64,000 nt of DNA from MWDV01 sp964634255 (GTDB taxonomy: Bacteria; Verrucomicrobiota; Verrucomicrobiia; Limisphaerales; MWDV01): assembly GCA_964634255.1 (NCBI GenBank), contig CAZWJC010000005.1, positions 1-64,000 of the forward strand, in the 5' to 3' direction. Shown in pieces: positions 57,201-64,000 of this stretch (positions are counted from its first letter, which is position 1; every line of letters begins with the position of its first letter). Below the pieces are notes generated by a model. The model was given only the letters and a program-made list of their open reading frames with translations. It was not told where the DNA came from and made no database searches. The position numbers and the translations under genes are program-made.

Positions 57201-58115
57201 GCGATGTTCGCCACACTCGGGCAACCGTTCAGCGTCGCTGCGCTGCCGTATTCCGCGAGCGAGCTGTTGTTGGCAAATCACCCGCCCGAGTTAACCAAGT
57301 CCAGCCGTACGGTGCTGACGTTCGACGCTGCCGTGCTCGGCATGGGGGGCGCGTCGTGTGGCCCTGGCCCACTGGAGCGCGATATCCCGAAATCCAGCCG
57401 TGCCTACCATCTGGGCTTCGTCATTCGCCCGGTGACCAAGGCCACGTCTCTCGCCGATACCGCCCGCGTTGCTTCGCCGACCGTGGCGCCGGTGGCGATT
57501 CAGCTCCAGAGGAACAAGCTGGCGTTCACCACGGCTACGCCGGGAGCGGCCATCAAGTACAAGCTCAACGATGCCCCGACGGAAACCGCTGCGGGTCTGT
57601 TGAGCGCGAAGACGGGCGATAGAGTTGTCGCGTGGGCCGAGAAGGGAGGATTGCAGTCGTCTGCCCCCACAACCTACCAAGTCGAGGACATCGGACCGGA
57701 CAAGTCCCGCTTCAGCATCAAGTACGTCAGCAGCCAGCAGACTGGAGAAGGGGAGGCGTCCCGCCTGATCGACGGCGATCCCGACACCTATTGGCATACC
57801 GAATACGCCCTGACCGTCACCAAGCATCCGCACACCGTGGACATTGATTTGGGTGAGACGAAGATCTTCAAGGCGGTGGCGTATTTGCCGCGGCAGGACG
57901 GCCCAAACGGTCGGGTCGCCGGGTACCGCTTTGCCGTCTGTGACGATGGAACGAACTGGACCACCGCTGCCGAAGGGCGCTTCCCGCGTGGCGAGGCGCG
58001 CCAGGTGGTGCCGCTCAAGGAACCGGTGAAGGCCCGCTACTTGCGCTTTGTGGCGCTCAGCGAACTCGGAGGCCAGGACTTCGCCTCGGCGGCGGAGATT
58101 GACATCGTGCCCTAA
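54243..58115 (+). CDS. Exported LacZ-type GH2 beta-galactosidase with F5/8C module
   Basis: A protein of 1290 residues. The ATG at 54243 follows the purine-rich ggaaagaga and starts a signal peptide (MHVKRLVLGVLLFSTLIYVT); a start at 54204 is less likely. It has the five-domain LacZ layout: sugar-binding domain with IPVPSSWQCQGYDVPVYSNQ; Ig-like; TIM barrel with RTSHYPNDPYWYYLC, acid/base E488 in VVVWSLGNEAGPG and nucleophile E551 in YISEYAHIMNN; Ig-like; and a Bgal_small_N domain (about 770-1065) with YFGRGPEENYPDR. A C-terminal F5/8C module (about 1150-1290) carries LIDGDPDTYWHTE and LPRQDGPNGRV. The signal shows it is exported, unlike E. coli LacZ. A beta-galactosidase on an extracellular galactan is likely. 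Confidence 0.93.
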   Translation: MHVKRLVLGVLLFSTLIYVTHGQERLSASPQPTGQEWEQEQNLSLNKEAPRATFASFGSLDSALRILPEHSAFWRSLDGPWKFHWVKHPDERPAEFYKPEFDVSGWEEIPVPSSWQCQGYDVPVYSNQRYLFKRGWPRVMGEPPAGYTAFTNRNPVGSYRRDFTVPAEWAGREVFIHFDGVDSFFYLWINGRYVGFSKDSRVPAEFNISQHLRPGTNTVAAEVYRFSDGSYLECQDMWRLSGIFRSVSLQAVPQTHIRDFFALPDLDAAYRDGTLRITGAVVGPDAASSRLIASLFDSAGKALSTRTAVISNAQFAVELAASNPRKWTAETPNLYTLVLELKDQAARTAEFVSAQVGFRKVEIKDGVFLVNGQPVKLKGVNRHENFPDTGHAVTRAQMELDLLRLKQANVNHVRTSHYPNDPYWYYLCNRYGIYILDEANIESHGYYYGKESLSHPKEWEAAHVARVMAMVERDKNHPCVVVWSLGNEAGPGQNFVVAEKALKARDTSRPTQYERNNDIVDLGSNQYPDVGWVWHAARGGRGIKYPFYISEYAHIMNNALGNLADYWEAIESSDKVMGAAIWEWCDQGLYKTNAAGERYVAYGGDFGDAPNDGQFIVKGVVFADRTPKPCYFEVKQVYQNIAVAAADIANRQVEIFNKNYFKDLSELEVLWELTEDGVVIQSGMMPPPEVGPRQKALVMVPFTKPAWKPGAEYFLKLGFRLREGCDWAPKGYELAGGQVAVPNPQRVKPVLAVVGDALNVKESPEAVTVSGKDFVAMFDPQRGSLAKLTYHGKDILSQEVGLNAFRCPLNNDGWAMGKWFEQGLRNLTNRAAGFKVERIGDTVRFVASVVSQGQQSERCVDFGGNHTRVEPTGRALDANALQFRSQYVWHVYPDGSIALQAAIAPSGPVIVLPKIGVKMELPEAFARVTYFGRGPEENYPDRKAASFVGECSRSVRDMFVPYARPNDMGNREEVRWVALTDGQGDGAMFATLGQPFSVAALPYSASELLLANHPPELTKSSRTVLTFDAAVLGMGGASCGPGPLERDIPKSSRAYHLGFVIRPVTKATSLADTARVASPTVAPVAIQLQRNKLAFTTATPGAAIKYKLNDAPTETAAGLLSAKTGDRVVAWAEKGGLQSSAPTTYQVEDIGPDKSRFSIKYVSSQQTGEGEASRLIDGDPDTYWHTEYALTVTKHPHTVDIDLGETKIFKAVAYLPRQDGPNGRVAGYRFAVCDDGTNWTTAAEGRFPRGEARQVVPLKEPVKARYLRFVALSELGGQDFASAAEIDIVP

Positions 58116-58171
58116 ACCGGGTGTGTTGAGACGGTCTGGATCATGCGGCTCAGCGACTCTTAACCCGAGAC

Positions 58172-60397
58172 ATGAAAACAAACGCTTCCTCAAAACCCCT
58201 TGAACTCGCCGCGGGCCTGCTCGCGGGATTGCTGACAGCTCTCTGGGCCGACGCGGCGTCTCCGGCCTCTCGCGATTGGCTCGTTGATCCTGCGCCCTTT
58301 CGTGCCACGGCACAGATGTCCCTAGGCGGTGGTGAGATCGAGCTTGCCAACGGCCTGGTTCGCCGGGTCATTCGCCTGAAACCCGCCGCGGCCACCGTGG
58401 CGCTGGACCACCTGATCACCGGCGAGTCGTTGGTGCGCTCGGTGCGGCCCGAAGCGATGGTGGAGTTGAATGGTGTATCCTGTCAGCTCGGCGGCTTGAC
58501 GAACCAGCCGGTGCATAATTTCCTCAAAGCGGAATGGTTGGAGAACCTGCGCGCGGATCCGGCCGCGTGGCAGTGCGTTCGGGTCAGCACGGGTCGCACG
58601 GTTGCGCGCTTTCCTTGGAAGCCGCGCCGCGAGTGGCTGAGCTCGCCGCCCGTTTGGCCTCCGCCGGGTGTGGGCGTGACGCTGGAGTTTCGCCCGCCCA
58701 ACCGGCTTGACGCCGGCAGCGGGCGGTCGCCGCTTGCCGATGTGGCAGTATGCGTTCATTACGAGCTTTACGATGGGCTGCCGCTATTTGCCAAGTGGCT
58801 TACGGTTTCGAATGGAAATGCAGGCAGCGTGACGCTGAACGCGTTCGTGGCCGAGCAACTCGCCGTTGTCGAACCAGAAAGCGCCGTGGATGGGCCGGCC
58901 GGCGCGTTCCGGGGCTACTTTCGCAACCTGGAAGCATTCAGTGATTTTGCCTTCGGCGGCATGATGACAGGCGAGGAAATCTCGCCTGCGATCCGTTGGA
59001 AGACGGATCCGCTCTACAGTTCGCAGGTCCACTACGAACGGCAAACGCCTTGCCTCCTCGAAGCCGCGCCACCGCAAGGGCCGGATGTCGAGATTCAGCC
59101 GGGCGCAAGCTTCGAGTCGTTCCGTGTTTTCGAATTGCTGCACGACAACACGGACCGGGAGCGCCGCGGGCTGGCGCTCCGCCGCGCATATCGGGCTCTC
59201 GCTCCGTGGGCTCAGGAGAATCCGATCCTGATGCACGTGCGCAGCGCGCAACCTGAGGCCGTTAAAGCGGCCATTGATCAATGCGCGGACGTGGGCTTCG
59301 AGATGGTCATCATGACCTTCGGCAGCGGCTTCAACATTGAGAACGAGAAGCCAGAATACCTCGCGCAGATTAGAGAGCTTGCCGATTACGGCCGGGCAAG
59401 GGGCATCGTGTTGGGCGGCTACTCGCTGCTGGCCAGCCGCAGCGTTGACGCCACTAACGATTGCATCAACCCGGACACCGGCCGCCCCGGCGGGATGCGT
59501 TTCGGCAACTCGCCGTGCATCGGATCGCCCTGGGGGCAGGACTACTTTCGTAAGCTCCAGCAGTTCTTCGAGAAAACAGGCTGTGCCATCCTCGAACACG
59601 ACGGCTCGTATCCAGGTGACGTGTGTGCCTCGACGAATCATCCGGGACACCGCGGGCTCAAGGACTCGCAGTGGACGCAGTGGAAGACCATCACGGGTTT
59701 TTACCAATGGTGCCGCGCCCGCGGCATCTACCTAAACGTGCCGGACTGGTATTACCTGAACGGCTCCACCAAGTGCGGCATGGGTTATCGGGAGACGAAC
59801 TGGTCGCTGCCGCGCGACGAGCAGGAGATCATTGAACGCCAAAATATCTACGACGGTACGTGGGAGAAGACGCCGAGCATGGGCTGGATGTTTGTGCCGC
59901 TCACCGAATACCAGGGCGGAGGCGCCGCGGCGACCATCGAGCCGCTGAAGGAACACCTGCCGCATTACGAGACCCGTCTCGCGAACCTCTTTGGGGCGGG
60001 CGTCATCGCGTGCTATCGAGGGCCACGGCTCTTTGACGCTCCTGAAACGCGGGCGGTCGTCAAGCGCTGGGTGGATTTCTACAAGCAGCATCGTGCCATC
60101 CTCGACAGCGATCTCATCCATCTGCGCCGCCCCGATGGGCGCGATTGGGATGGCTGGCTGCACGTCAACCCAGCGTTGAAGGAGCGCGGGTTGGCGGTCA
60201 TCTACAACCCGCTTCCCCAAGCCGTCGAGCGTCGCATCCGCCTGCCCCTGTACTATACCGGCTTGACGAGCAAAGCGGTTTTGCGCCGAGCGGACGGGGC
60301 AACGCAGCGGGTGAAGCTGGGACGGGACTATTCGATAGAACCCGTCGTTTCACTGCCGGCCAAAGGTCGCACGTGGCTCGTCGTCGAGGCGCCTTGA
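58172..60397 (+). CDS. Exported clan GH-D-like putative alpha-galactosidase-type hydrolase
   Basis: A protein of 741 residues with signal peptide MKTNASSKPLELAAGLLAGL. Residues 40-320 form a beta-sandwich (ELANGLVRRVIRLKPAAATV). From about 350 a TIM barrel has QCADVGFEMVIMTFGSGFNI, GRARGIVLGGYS, CAILEHDGSYPGD with D477 and IYLNVPDWYYLNG with D525. The sandwich-plus-barrel order and Asp positions recall GH36/GH27 (clan GH-D), where two Asp residues act. The usual GH36 motifs are not exact, so this may be a divergent or unassigned family. The C-terminal strand domain (LAVIYNPLPQAVERRIRLPL) is also GH-D-like. Gaps are 56 bp upstream and 13 bp downstream. Confidence 0.7.
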   Translation: MKTNASSKPLELAAGLLAGLLTALWADAASPASRDWLVDPAPFRATAQMSLGGGEIELANGLVRRVIRLKPAAATVALDHLITGESLVRSVRPEAMVELNGVSCQLGGLTNQPVHNFLKAEWLENLRADPAAWQCVRVSTGRTVARFPWKPRREWLSSPPVWPPPGVGVTLEFRPPNRLDAGSGRSPLADVAVCVHYELYDGLPLFAKWLTVSNGNAGSVTLNAFVAEQLAVVEPESAVDGPAGAFRGYFRNLEAFSDFAFGGMMTGEEISPAIRWKTDPLYSSQVHYERQTPCLLEAAPPQGPDVEIQPGASFESFRVFELLHDNTDRERRGLALRRAYRALAPWAQENPILMHVRSAQPEAVKAAIDQCADVGFEMVIMTFGSGFNIENEKPEYLAQIRELADYGRARGIVLGGYSLLASRSVDATNDCINPDTGRPGGMRFGNSPCIGSPWGQDYFRKLQQFFEKTGCAILEHDGSYPGDVCASTNHPGHRGLKDSQWTQWKTITGFYQWCRARGIYLNVPDWYYLNGSTKCGMGYRETNWSLPRDEQEIIERQNIYDGTWEKTPSMGWMFVPLTEYQGGGAAATIEPLKEHLPHYETRLANLFGAGVIACYRGPRLFDAPETRAVVKRWVDFYKQHRAILDSDLIHLRRPDGRDWDGWLHVNPALKERGLAVIYNPLPQAVERRIRLPLYYTGLTSKAVLRRADGATQRVKLGRDYSIEPVVSLPAKGRTWLVVEAP

Positions 60398-60410
60398 GCC
60401 TGTCTTCAAC

Positions 60411-62768
60411 ATGAAGAACCAACCTCTGCTCCTGTTGCTTGGCTTGACGCTTTGTGGTGTGTCGGCGCTTTTCGCAGAGCGCTTGCCGGAGAGTCCGCCC
60501 AACCTAAAACTCGCCGCGCCCATCAAGACTTGGGACGAAGCCATCCCGCTCGGCAACGGCACGATGGGCGTTCTGCTTTGGGGCGAGGGCAGCATGCTGC
60601 GCCTTTCTCTGGATCGGGGCGATTTGTGGGACGAACGACCATCGAAGCGGTTCACTGAGGTCCACGACCGGTTCAACTGGCGCACCATGCAGCAGCTCGT
60701 CGCCAGCAATCGCATGGATGAGTTCAACGACATCTTCGACTCGAATTACGACTACAACGGTCCGCCCACAAAGCTACCCGCCGGTCGCGTTGAGATCACG
60801 CTGGATGAATCCCAGACGGTCGAGACTTTCGAGCTCAACCTGGCGACGGCTGAGGGAGTCGCGCGGTTTGGGAAGACAGGTGAGTTGAGAGCGTTTGTCA
60901 ACGCAGCGAGCGTGGCAGACCCGGTGGCGTTGGTCTGCATCACCGGGCCGCCGTTGAAGGACCTGCGACTCAAGACGCCGGATTCGGTGAAGAAGCTCGG
61001 GTATGGGCCACCCCGCACCGGCGAGGCCGAGGGACTGCGCTGGTTTGAGCAAGACGCCGCGGAAGGCTTCGCCTACGCCGTGTGCGCGGGGTGGAAACGG
61101 GTCGAGGATTCCACACTACTTGCGGTGACTGTTGCCACGCGGGCCGAAGGCAAGAGTCCGCAAGCCGCCGCCCAGGCTCGCGTCGAAGCTGCGTTGAAGG
61201 CGGGCTACGAAAAGCTGCTCCGCGAGCATGCCCGGTGGTGGACCGCTTTCTGGGAACGCTCACACGTGACTCTGCCCGAATCACACATCCTCCAGCACTA
61301 CTACCTCGTGCGGTATTTCTACGGTGCCGCCTCGCGGCGCGGCGCGCCGCCGATGCCGCTGCAAGGCGTCTGGTCCGCTGACGCTGGCACACTGCCCCCG
61401 TGGAAGGGGGATTATCACAATGACCTCAACACGCAGATGACCTACCTCGCGTATCGCACTTCCGGCGATTTCGACGAGGGCGCGTGTTTCCTCGATTACC
61501 TCTGGAATCTGCTGCCGACGTTTCGCCAGTTCGCGAAGGACTTCTACGACGCACCCGGCGCGGCGGTGCCGGGTGTGATGAGTCTGGCCGGTCAACCGCT
61601 CGGCGGCTGGGGGCAGTACAGCCTCTCGCCCACGATGGGCGCTTGGAACGCGCATCTGTTCTACCTCCACTGGCGACACACGGGCGACAAGGCCTTCCTC
61701 CGTGACCGCGCCTATCCGTTCTGCCGCGAGATCGCGGTTTGCCTCCGTGCTCTACTCAAACCGGATGAGCACGGCATCTTGAAACTCCCACTCTCCAGTT
61801 CGCCGGAGATCTTTGACAACACCCACCGCGCCTTTCTCAAGCCGAACAGCAACTACGATCTCGCCAGCTTGAAGATCCTGTTTTTCTCCCTCGCGGAAAT
61901 GGCCGAGGTGCTCGGCGACAAAACCGCTTCAACTGAATGGCTAGGTGTGGCGGGGCGGCTTGGCAACTGGCATTTGCAGGCCGATGGCACCTTGCTTCTG
62001 GACGAAAGCACTCCGCTGCCAGGCAGCCACCGCCATCTCTCGAATCTCATGCCGCTGCACCCGTTCAATCTCATCACGACCGACGGCGGCGAGCGTGACC
62101 GTCAAATCATTGTCGCCAGCCTGAAACAATGGGACGAGATGGGCACGAAAGCCTGGTGCGGCTACAGCTTTTCATGGATGGCCTGTCTGCGGGCGCGCGT
62201 CGGCGATCCCGAAGCCGCGCTTCGCAATCTCGATATTTACGCCCGTGCCTTCATCCTGCGAAACGGTTTCCACGCCAACGGTGATCAAACGAAGTCCGGC
62301 TTCAGCGGCATGACGTATCGCCCGTTCACGCTTGAGGGCAATTTCCTCGCCATGGAAGCCGTCCACGAAATGCTCCTGCAAAGCTGGGCCAGTGAACTGC
62401 CGTCACCCTCTGCCAAGGCGCGTTGGGGCGCGATCCGCATCTTCCCGGCGATGCCTTGGCGGTGGCATGACGCTTCGTATGAGAATCTCCGCGCTGAAGG
62501 AGGTCATCGCGTTGCTGCGAGACGAGAGAACAATGCGACGACGTGGTTTCGTATCGTGGCCGCGTGCGATGGCGTCGTGCGCATCCGCGACAACTTCGGT
62601 GGGCGTGAACCTCAATGGAGTCGCCGCGGTGTGCAGCGGGTTGGAGAGGACTTTCGTATCACCCTCAAGCGCGGACAAGTACTCGAAGCCAGGTTGCCAA
62701 AGCCGCTGCAGATACCGCCAACACCAGCGGGTGTCGCTCAGCCCATTGCCGTGCAGCGGCGTCCCTGA
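60411..62768 (+). CDS. Exported GH95-type alpha-L-fucosidase/galactosidase family protein
   Basis: A protein of 785 residues with signal peptide (MKNQPLLLLLGLTLCGVSAL to FAERL). The N-terminal beta domain (LKLAAPIKTWDEAIPLGNGT then MGVLLWG, DRGDLWDERP) is the GH95-type Glyco_hyd_65N_2 domain. An (alpha/alpha)6 barrel follows, with MPLQGVWSADAGTLPPWKGD then YHNDLNTQM, which parallels the conserved W-x-x-D-Y-H-x-x-x-N-x-Q-M of GH95. Later come SLSPTMGAWNAHLFYLHWRH and SSSPEIFDN with carboxylates near the active site. Known GH95 enzymes release alpha-1,2-fucose or alpha-galactose by inversion. It belongs to the same run, 13 bp after the GH-D-like gene. Confidence 0.85.
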   Translation: MKNQPLLLLLGLTLCGVSALFAERLPESPPNLKLAAPIKTWDEAIPLGNGTMGVLLWGEGSMLRLSLDRGDLWDERPSKRFTEVHDRFNWRTMQQLVASNRMDEFNDIFDSNYDYNGPPTKLPAGRVEITLDESQTVETFELNLATAEGVARFGKTGELRAFVNAASVADPVALVCITGPPLKDLRLKTPDSVKKLGYGPPRTGEAEGLRWFEQDAAEGFAYAVCAGWKRVEDSTLLAVTVATRAEGKSPQAAAQARVEAALKAGYEKLLREHARWWTAFWERSHVTLPESHILQHYYLVRYFYGAASRRGAPPMPLQGVWSADAGTLPPWKGDYHNDLNTQMTYLAYRTSGDFDEGACFLDYLWNLLPTFRQFAKDFYDAPGAAVPGVMSLAGQPLGGWGQYSLSPTMGAWNAHLFYLHWRHTGDKAFLRDRAYPFCREIAVCLRALLKPDEHGILKLPLSSSPEIFDNTHRAFLKPNSNYDLASLKILFFSLAEMAEVLGDKTASTEWLGVAGRLGNWHLQADGTLLLDESTPLPGSHRHLSNLMPLHPFNLITTDGGERDRQIIVASLKQWDEMGTKAWCGYSFSWMACLRARVGDPEAALRNLDIYARAFILRNGFHANGDQTKSGFSGMTYRPFTLEGNFLAMEAVHEMLLQSWASELPSPSAKARWGAIRIFPAMPWRWHDASYENLRAEGGHRVAARRENNATTWFRIVAACDGVVRIRDNFGGREPQWSRRGVQRVGEDFRITLKRGQVLEARLPKPLQIPPTPAGVAQPIAVQRRP

Positions 62769-62816
62769 AATCTCCGGCATTGTGCAGAGGACTGGTTTTC
62801 ACCTTAACCTGACGCC

Positions 62817-63785
62817 ATGAACAGCAAGTCACCGCCGCGCTTGGTCGTTCTCTTCGCGTTTCCTCTGAGTTTTCTGGCGTTGGTTGTCATATCGCTGGCT
62901 AGACCCATGGATTCGGCGGCGGCGGAAGATCGTTTCCCAAACCTTGCTGCGCAGAGCAAGCTGCCACAAGGGCCAGGTCTTGGTGCGAAGTTCAAGGCCG
63001 ATGCGGGCATCGCGTCGAATCCCGCGGTGATCTTCGCCGATGACTTTGAGGAAGGTGAGCTGGGGGCGCGTTGGGACGAAAAGGGCAACCCCAAGTCCAA
63101 GGCCTTGAGCCTTGCCCCGACCGGCAGTGGCGTCTGCGGGCAGCGCTGTCTGAAAGTCGAAGCGCGTCTGGGCGAGAACACAGGTGACGGCCCCACGAAA
63201 TGGTTCGAGCCCGTCCCACAAGTTTTTGTGCGGTTTTACGTCAAGTTCGATCCCGGCTGCGATTACGTGCATCACTTTGTGACGCTGCGCGCGAACAAGG
63301 GCCTGCACGGCGGCGATAAGTGGAGCGGCTTCGGCGGCGCGGGTTTGTGTCCCAAGGGCGACGAGCGTTTCTCCACCGCGCTTGAGCCTTGGGGTAACTG
63401 GGCGCGCTGGCCGGCGCCCGGCAAGTGGAACTTCTACAGTTACTGGCATGAGATGAAGGTCTCGCCCGACGGCAAGTATTGGGGCAACTCGTTTCAAGTC
63501 GAGCCGCAGGAGGTCATTCCGAAAGACCGTTGGATTTGTGCCGAGTTCATGCTGCAGGAAAACGTCCCGGGTCAACCGGACGGTGAGCAGGCGTTTTGGA
63601 TTGATGGCCGCTTACTGGGGCATTGGCGCGGCATCCACTGGCGCAAGACCGCAGGCCTCCGAGCCAACGCGCTTACCCTGGAATCCTACGTCACGGATCG
63701 CTGGACGAAGAACCCGACGAACATTGTCTTTTTCGACAACCTCGTCATCGCGAAAGAATACATCGGCCCCGTCAGCCGTGAGTAA
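62817..63785 (+). CDS. Secreted concanavalin-like jelly-roll protein (possible polysaccharide lyase)
   Basis: A protein of 322 residues with an N-terminal signal or anchor (LVVLFAFPLSFLALVVISLA). The body is a single beta-jelly roll. PAVIFADDFEEGELGARW opens the fold, VFVRFYVKFDPGCDYVHHFV and KWNFYSYWHEMKV are inner strands, and NIVFFDNLVIAKEYIGP closes it, as in concanavalin-like domains of PL14/PL20-type lyases and related glycan-binding proteins. The pattern YSYWHEM has a Tyr and His that could be catalytic, but no family motif is certain. It ends the plus-strand polysaccharide run, with a possible terminator after it. Hypothetical, widespread in Planctomycetota/Verrucomicrobiota. Confidence 0.72.
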   Translation: MNSKSPPRLVVLFAFPLSFLALVVISLARPMDSAAAEDRFPNLAAQSKLPQGPGLGAKFKADAGIASNPAVIFADDFEEGELGARWDEKGNPKSKALSLAPTGSGVCGQRCLKVEARLGENTGDGPTKWFEPVPQVFVRFYVKFDPGCDYVHHFVTLRANKGLHGGDKWSGFGGAGLCPKGDERFSTALEPWGNWARWPAPGKWNFYSYWHEMKVSPDGKYWGNSFQVEPQEVIPKDRWICAEFMLQENVPGQPDGEQAFWIDGRLLGHWRGIHWRKTAGLRANALTLESYVTDRWTKNPTNIVFFDNLVIAKEYIGPVSRE

Positions 63786-63814
63786 GACCCCAACGACACT
63801 GGGCTCTGCGAAGC

Positions 63815-63863
63815 ACCACGCGTGCGGTTGGACGGCGCGTTGCTGGTTTCTTTTTCCTTTTTC
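63815..63863 (+). terminator. Weak hairpin plus T-rich tract at the end of the operon
   Basis: An imperfect GC-rich stem (around cacgcg and cgcgttg) is followed by tttctttttccttttt at 63847-63862. It lies between the last carbohydrate gene and the helicase gene. Stem stability is doubtful. Confidence 0.35.
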
Positions 63864-63893
63864 GTGCACCCGATTCCCCGTTGAATAGCGCCC

Positions 63894-64000
63894 ATGTCAC
63901 GCGACTACGTTCTGCAGCCGTTCCATTCCGAGGTGCGGCTGCAACTGGATTACGCGGGCGAACTCAATGCGCAACAGTTCGCTGCCGTAACCGCGCCGCC
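63894..64000 (+). CDS. UvrD/Rep-type ATP-dependent helicase, N-terminal start (runs off the right edge)
   Basis: The frame is open from the ATG at 63894 to the window end (35 complete codons). The segment LQLDYAGELNAQQFAAVTAP is the Q motif that precedes the Walker A loop in UvrD/PcrA/Rep helicases (L-N-x-x-Q-x-x-A-V). The Walker A itself is outside the window. These enzymes unwind DNA in repair and replication restart in the cytosol. The gene is probably outside the polysaccharide operon. Confidence 0.75.
   Translation, partial: MSRDYVLQPFHSEVRLQLDYAGELNAQQFAAVTAP

Overview
The window looks like chromosomal DNA of a Verrucomicrobiota bacterium, probably from the Pedosphaera/Limisphaera side of the phylum (inference). 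The basis is GC-rich DNA; a lone pseudopilin whose cleavage site is followed by FTLIELLVVIAIIAILA; very large secreted proteins built from LamG, Ig-like, lamin-tail, CotH and PA14 modules; periplasmic Tat-exported Gfo/Idh/MocA enzymes; and dense clusters of sulfatases and glycoside hydrolases with no SusC/SusD pair. A run of 100 Ns at 17809-17908 shows that this is a scaffold.

Left edge (1-2800): the 5' part of an IS1595-type transposase runs off the window. It is followed by a small possible HTH protein, a 5'-truncated IS1380-type transposase remnant, and a tRNA-Pro(CGG) on the minus strand. This stretch looks like mobile-element debris beside a tRNA.

Middle (3035-33488): a GH106-type rhamnosidase overlaps a sulfatase by 4 bp. 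A seven-repeat secreted protein and a lipoprotein sulfatase lie on the minus strand. A small alpha/beta hydrolase is divergent from the sulfatase and convergent with a PqaA-like lipoprotein. Next comes a giant lamin-tail/CotH/Ig protein that contains the assembly gap. A two-component pair (propeller sensor kinase plus NarL-type regulator) follows on the plus strand. A TPR-sulfotransferase and an Ig/LamG protein complete the region on the minus strand.

Right half (33784-63785): after the lone pseudopilin there are fourteen plus-strand genes from 34845 to 63785, separated by about 9-56 bp or overlapping by 4 bp. Almost all encode exported proteins: Gfo/Idh/MocA oxidoreductase, sugar isomerase/epimerase, a LamG/FG-GAP/PA14 protein with an embedded HExxH domain, two DUF3472-type proteins, two GH2 enzymes ending in F5/8C modules, a GH38-like DUF5054 protein, a His/Cys dyad protein, an alpha/beta-hydrolase-SGNH fusion, a clan GH-D-like enzyme, GH95 and a jelly-roll protein. 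One cytosolic cysteine-synthase-like enzyme sits in the middle. I read this as one polysaccharide-degradation operon. With the upstream rhamnosidase and sulfatases, it suggests attack on a sulfated, probably esterified heteropolysaccharide containing galactose, fucose and rhamnose (inference). The start of a UvrD-type helicase gene ends the window and marks a return to housekeeping functions.

Four of the giant secreted proteins end in a similar short C-terminal region finishing in F(F/Y)R plus a few residues. This is the best candidate here for an undescribed sorting or anchoring signal.
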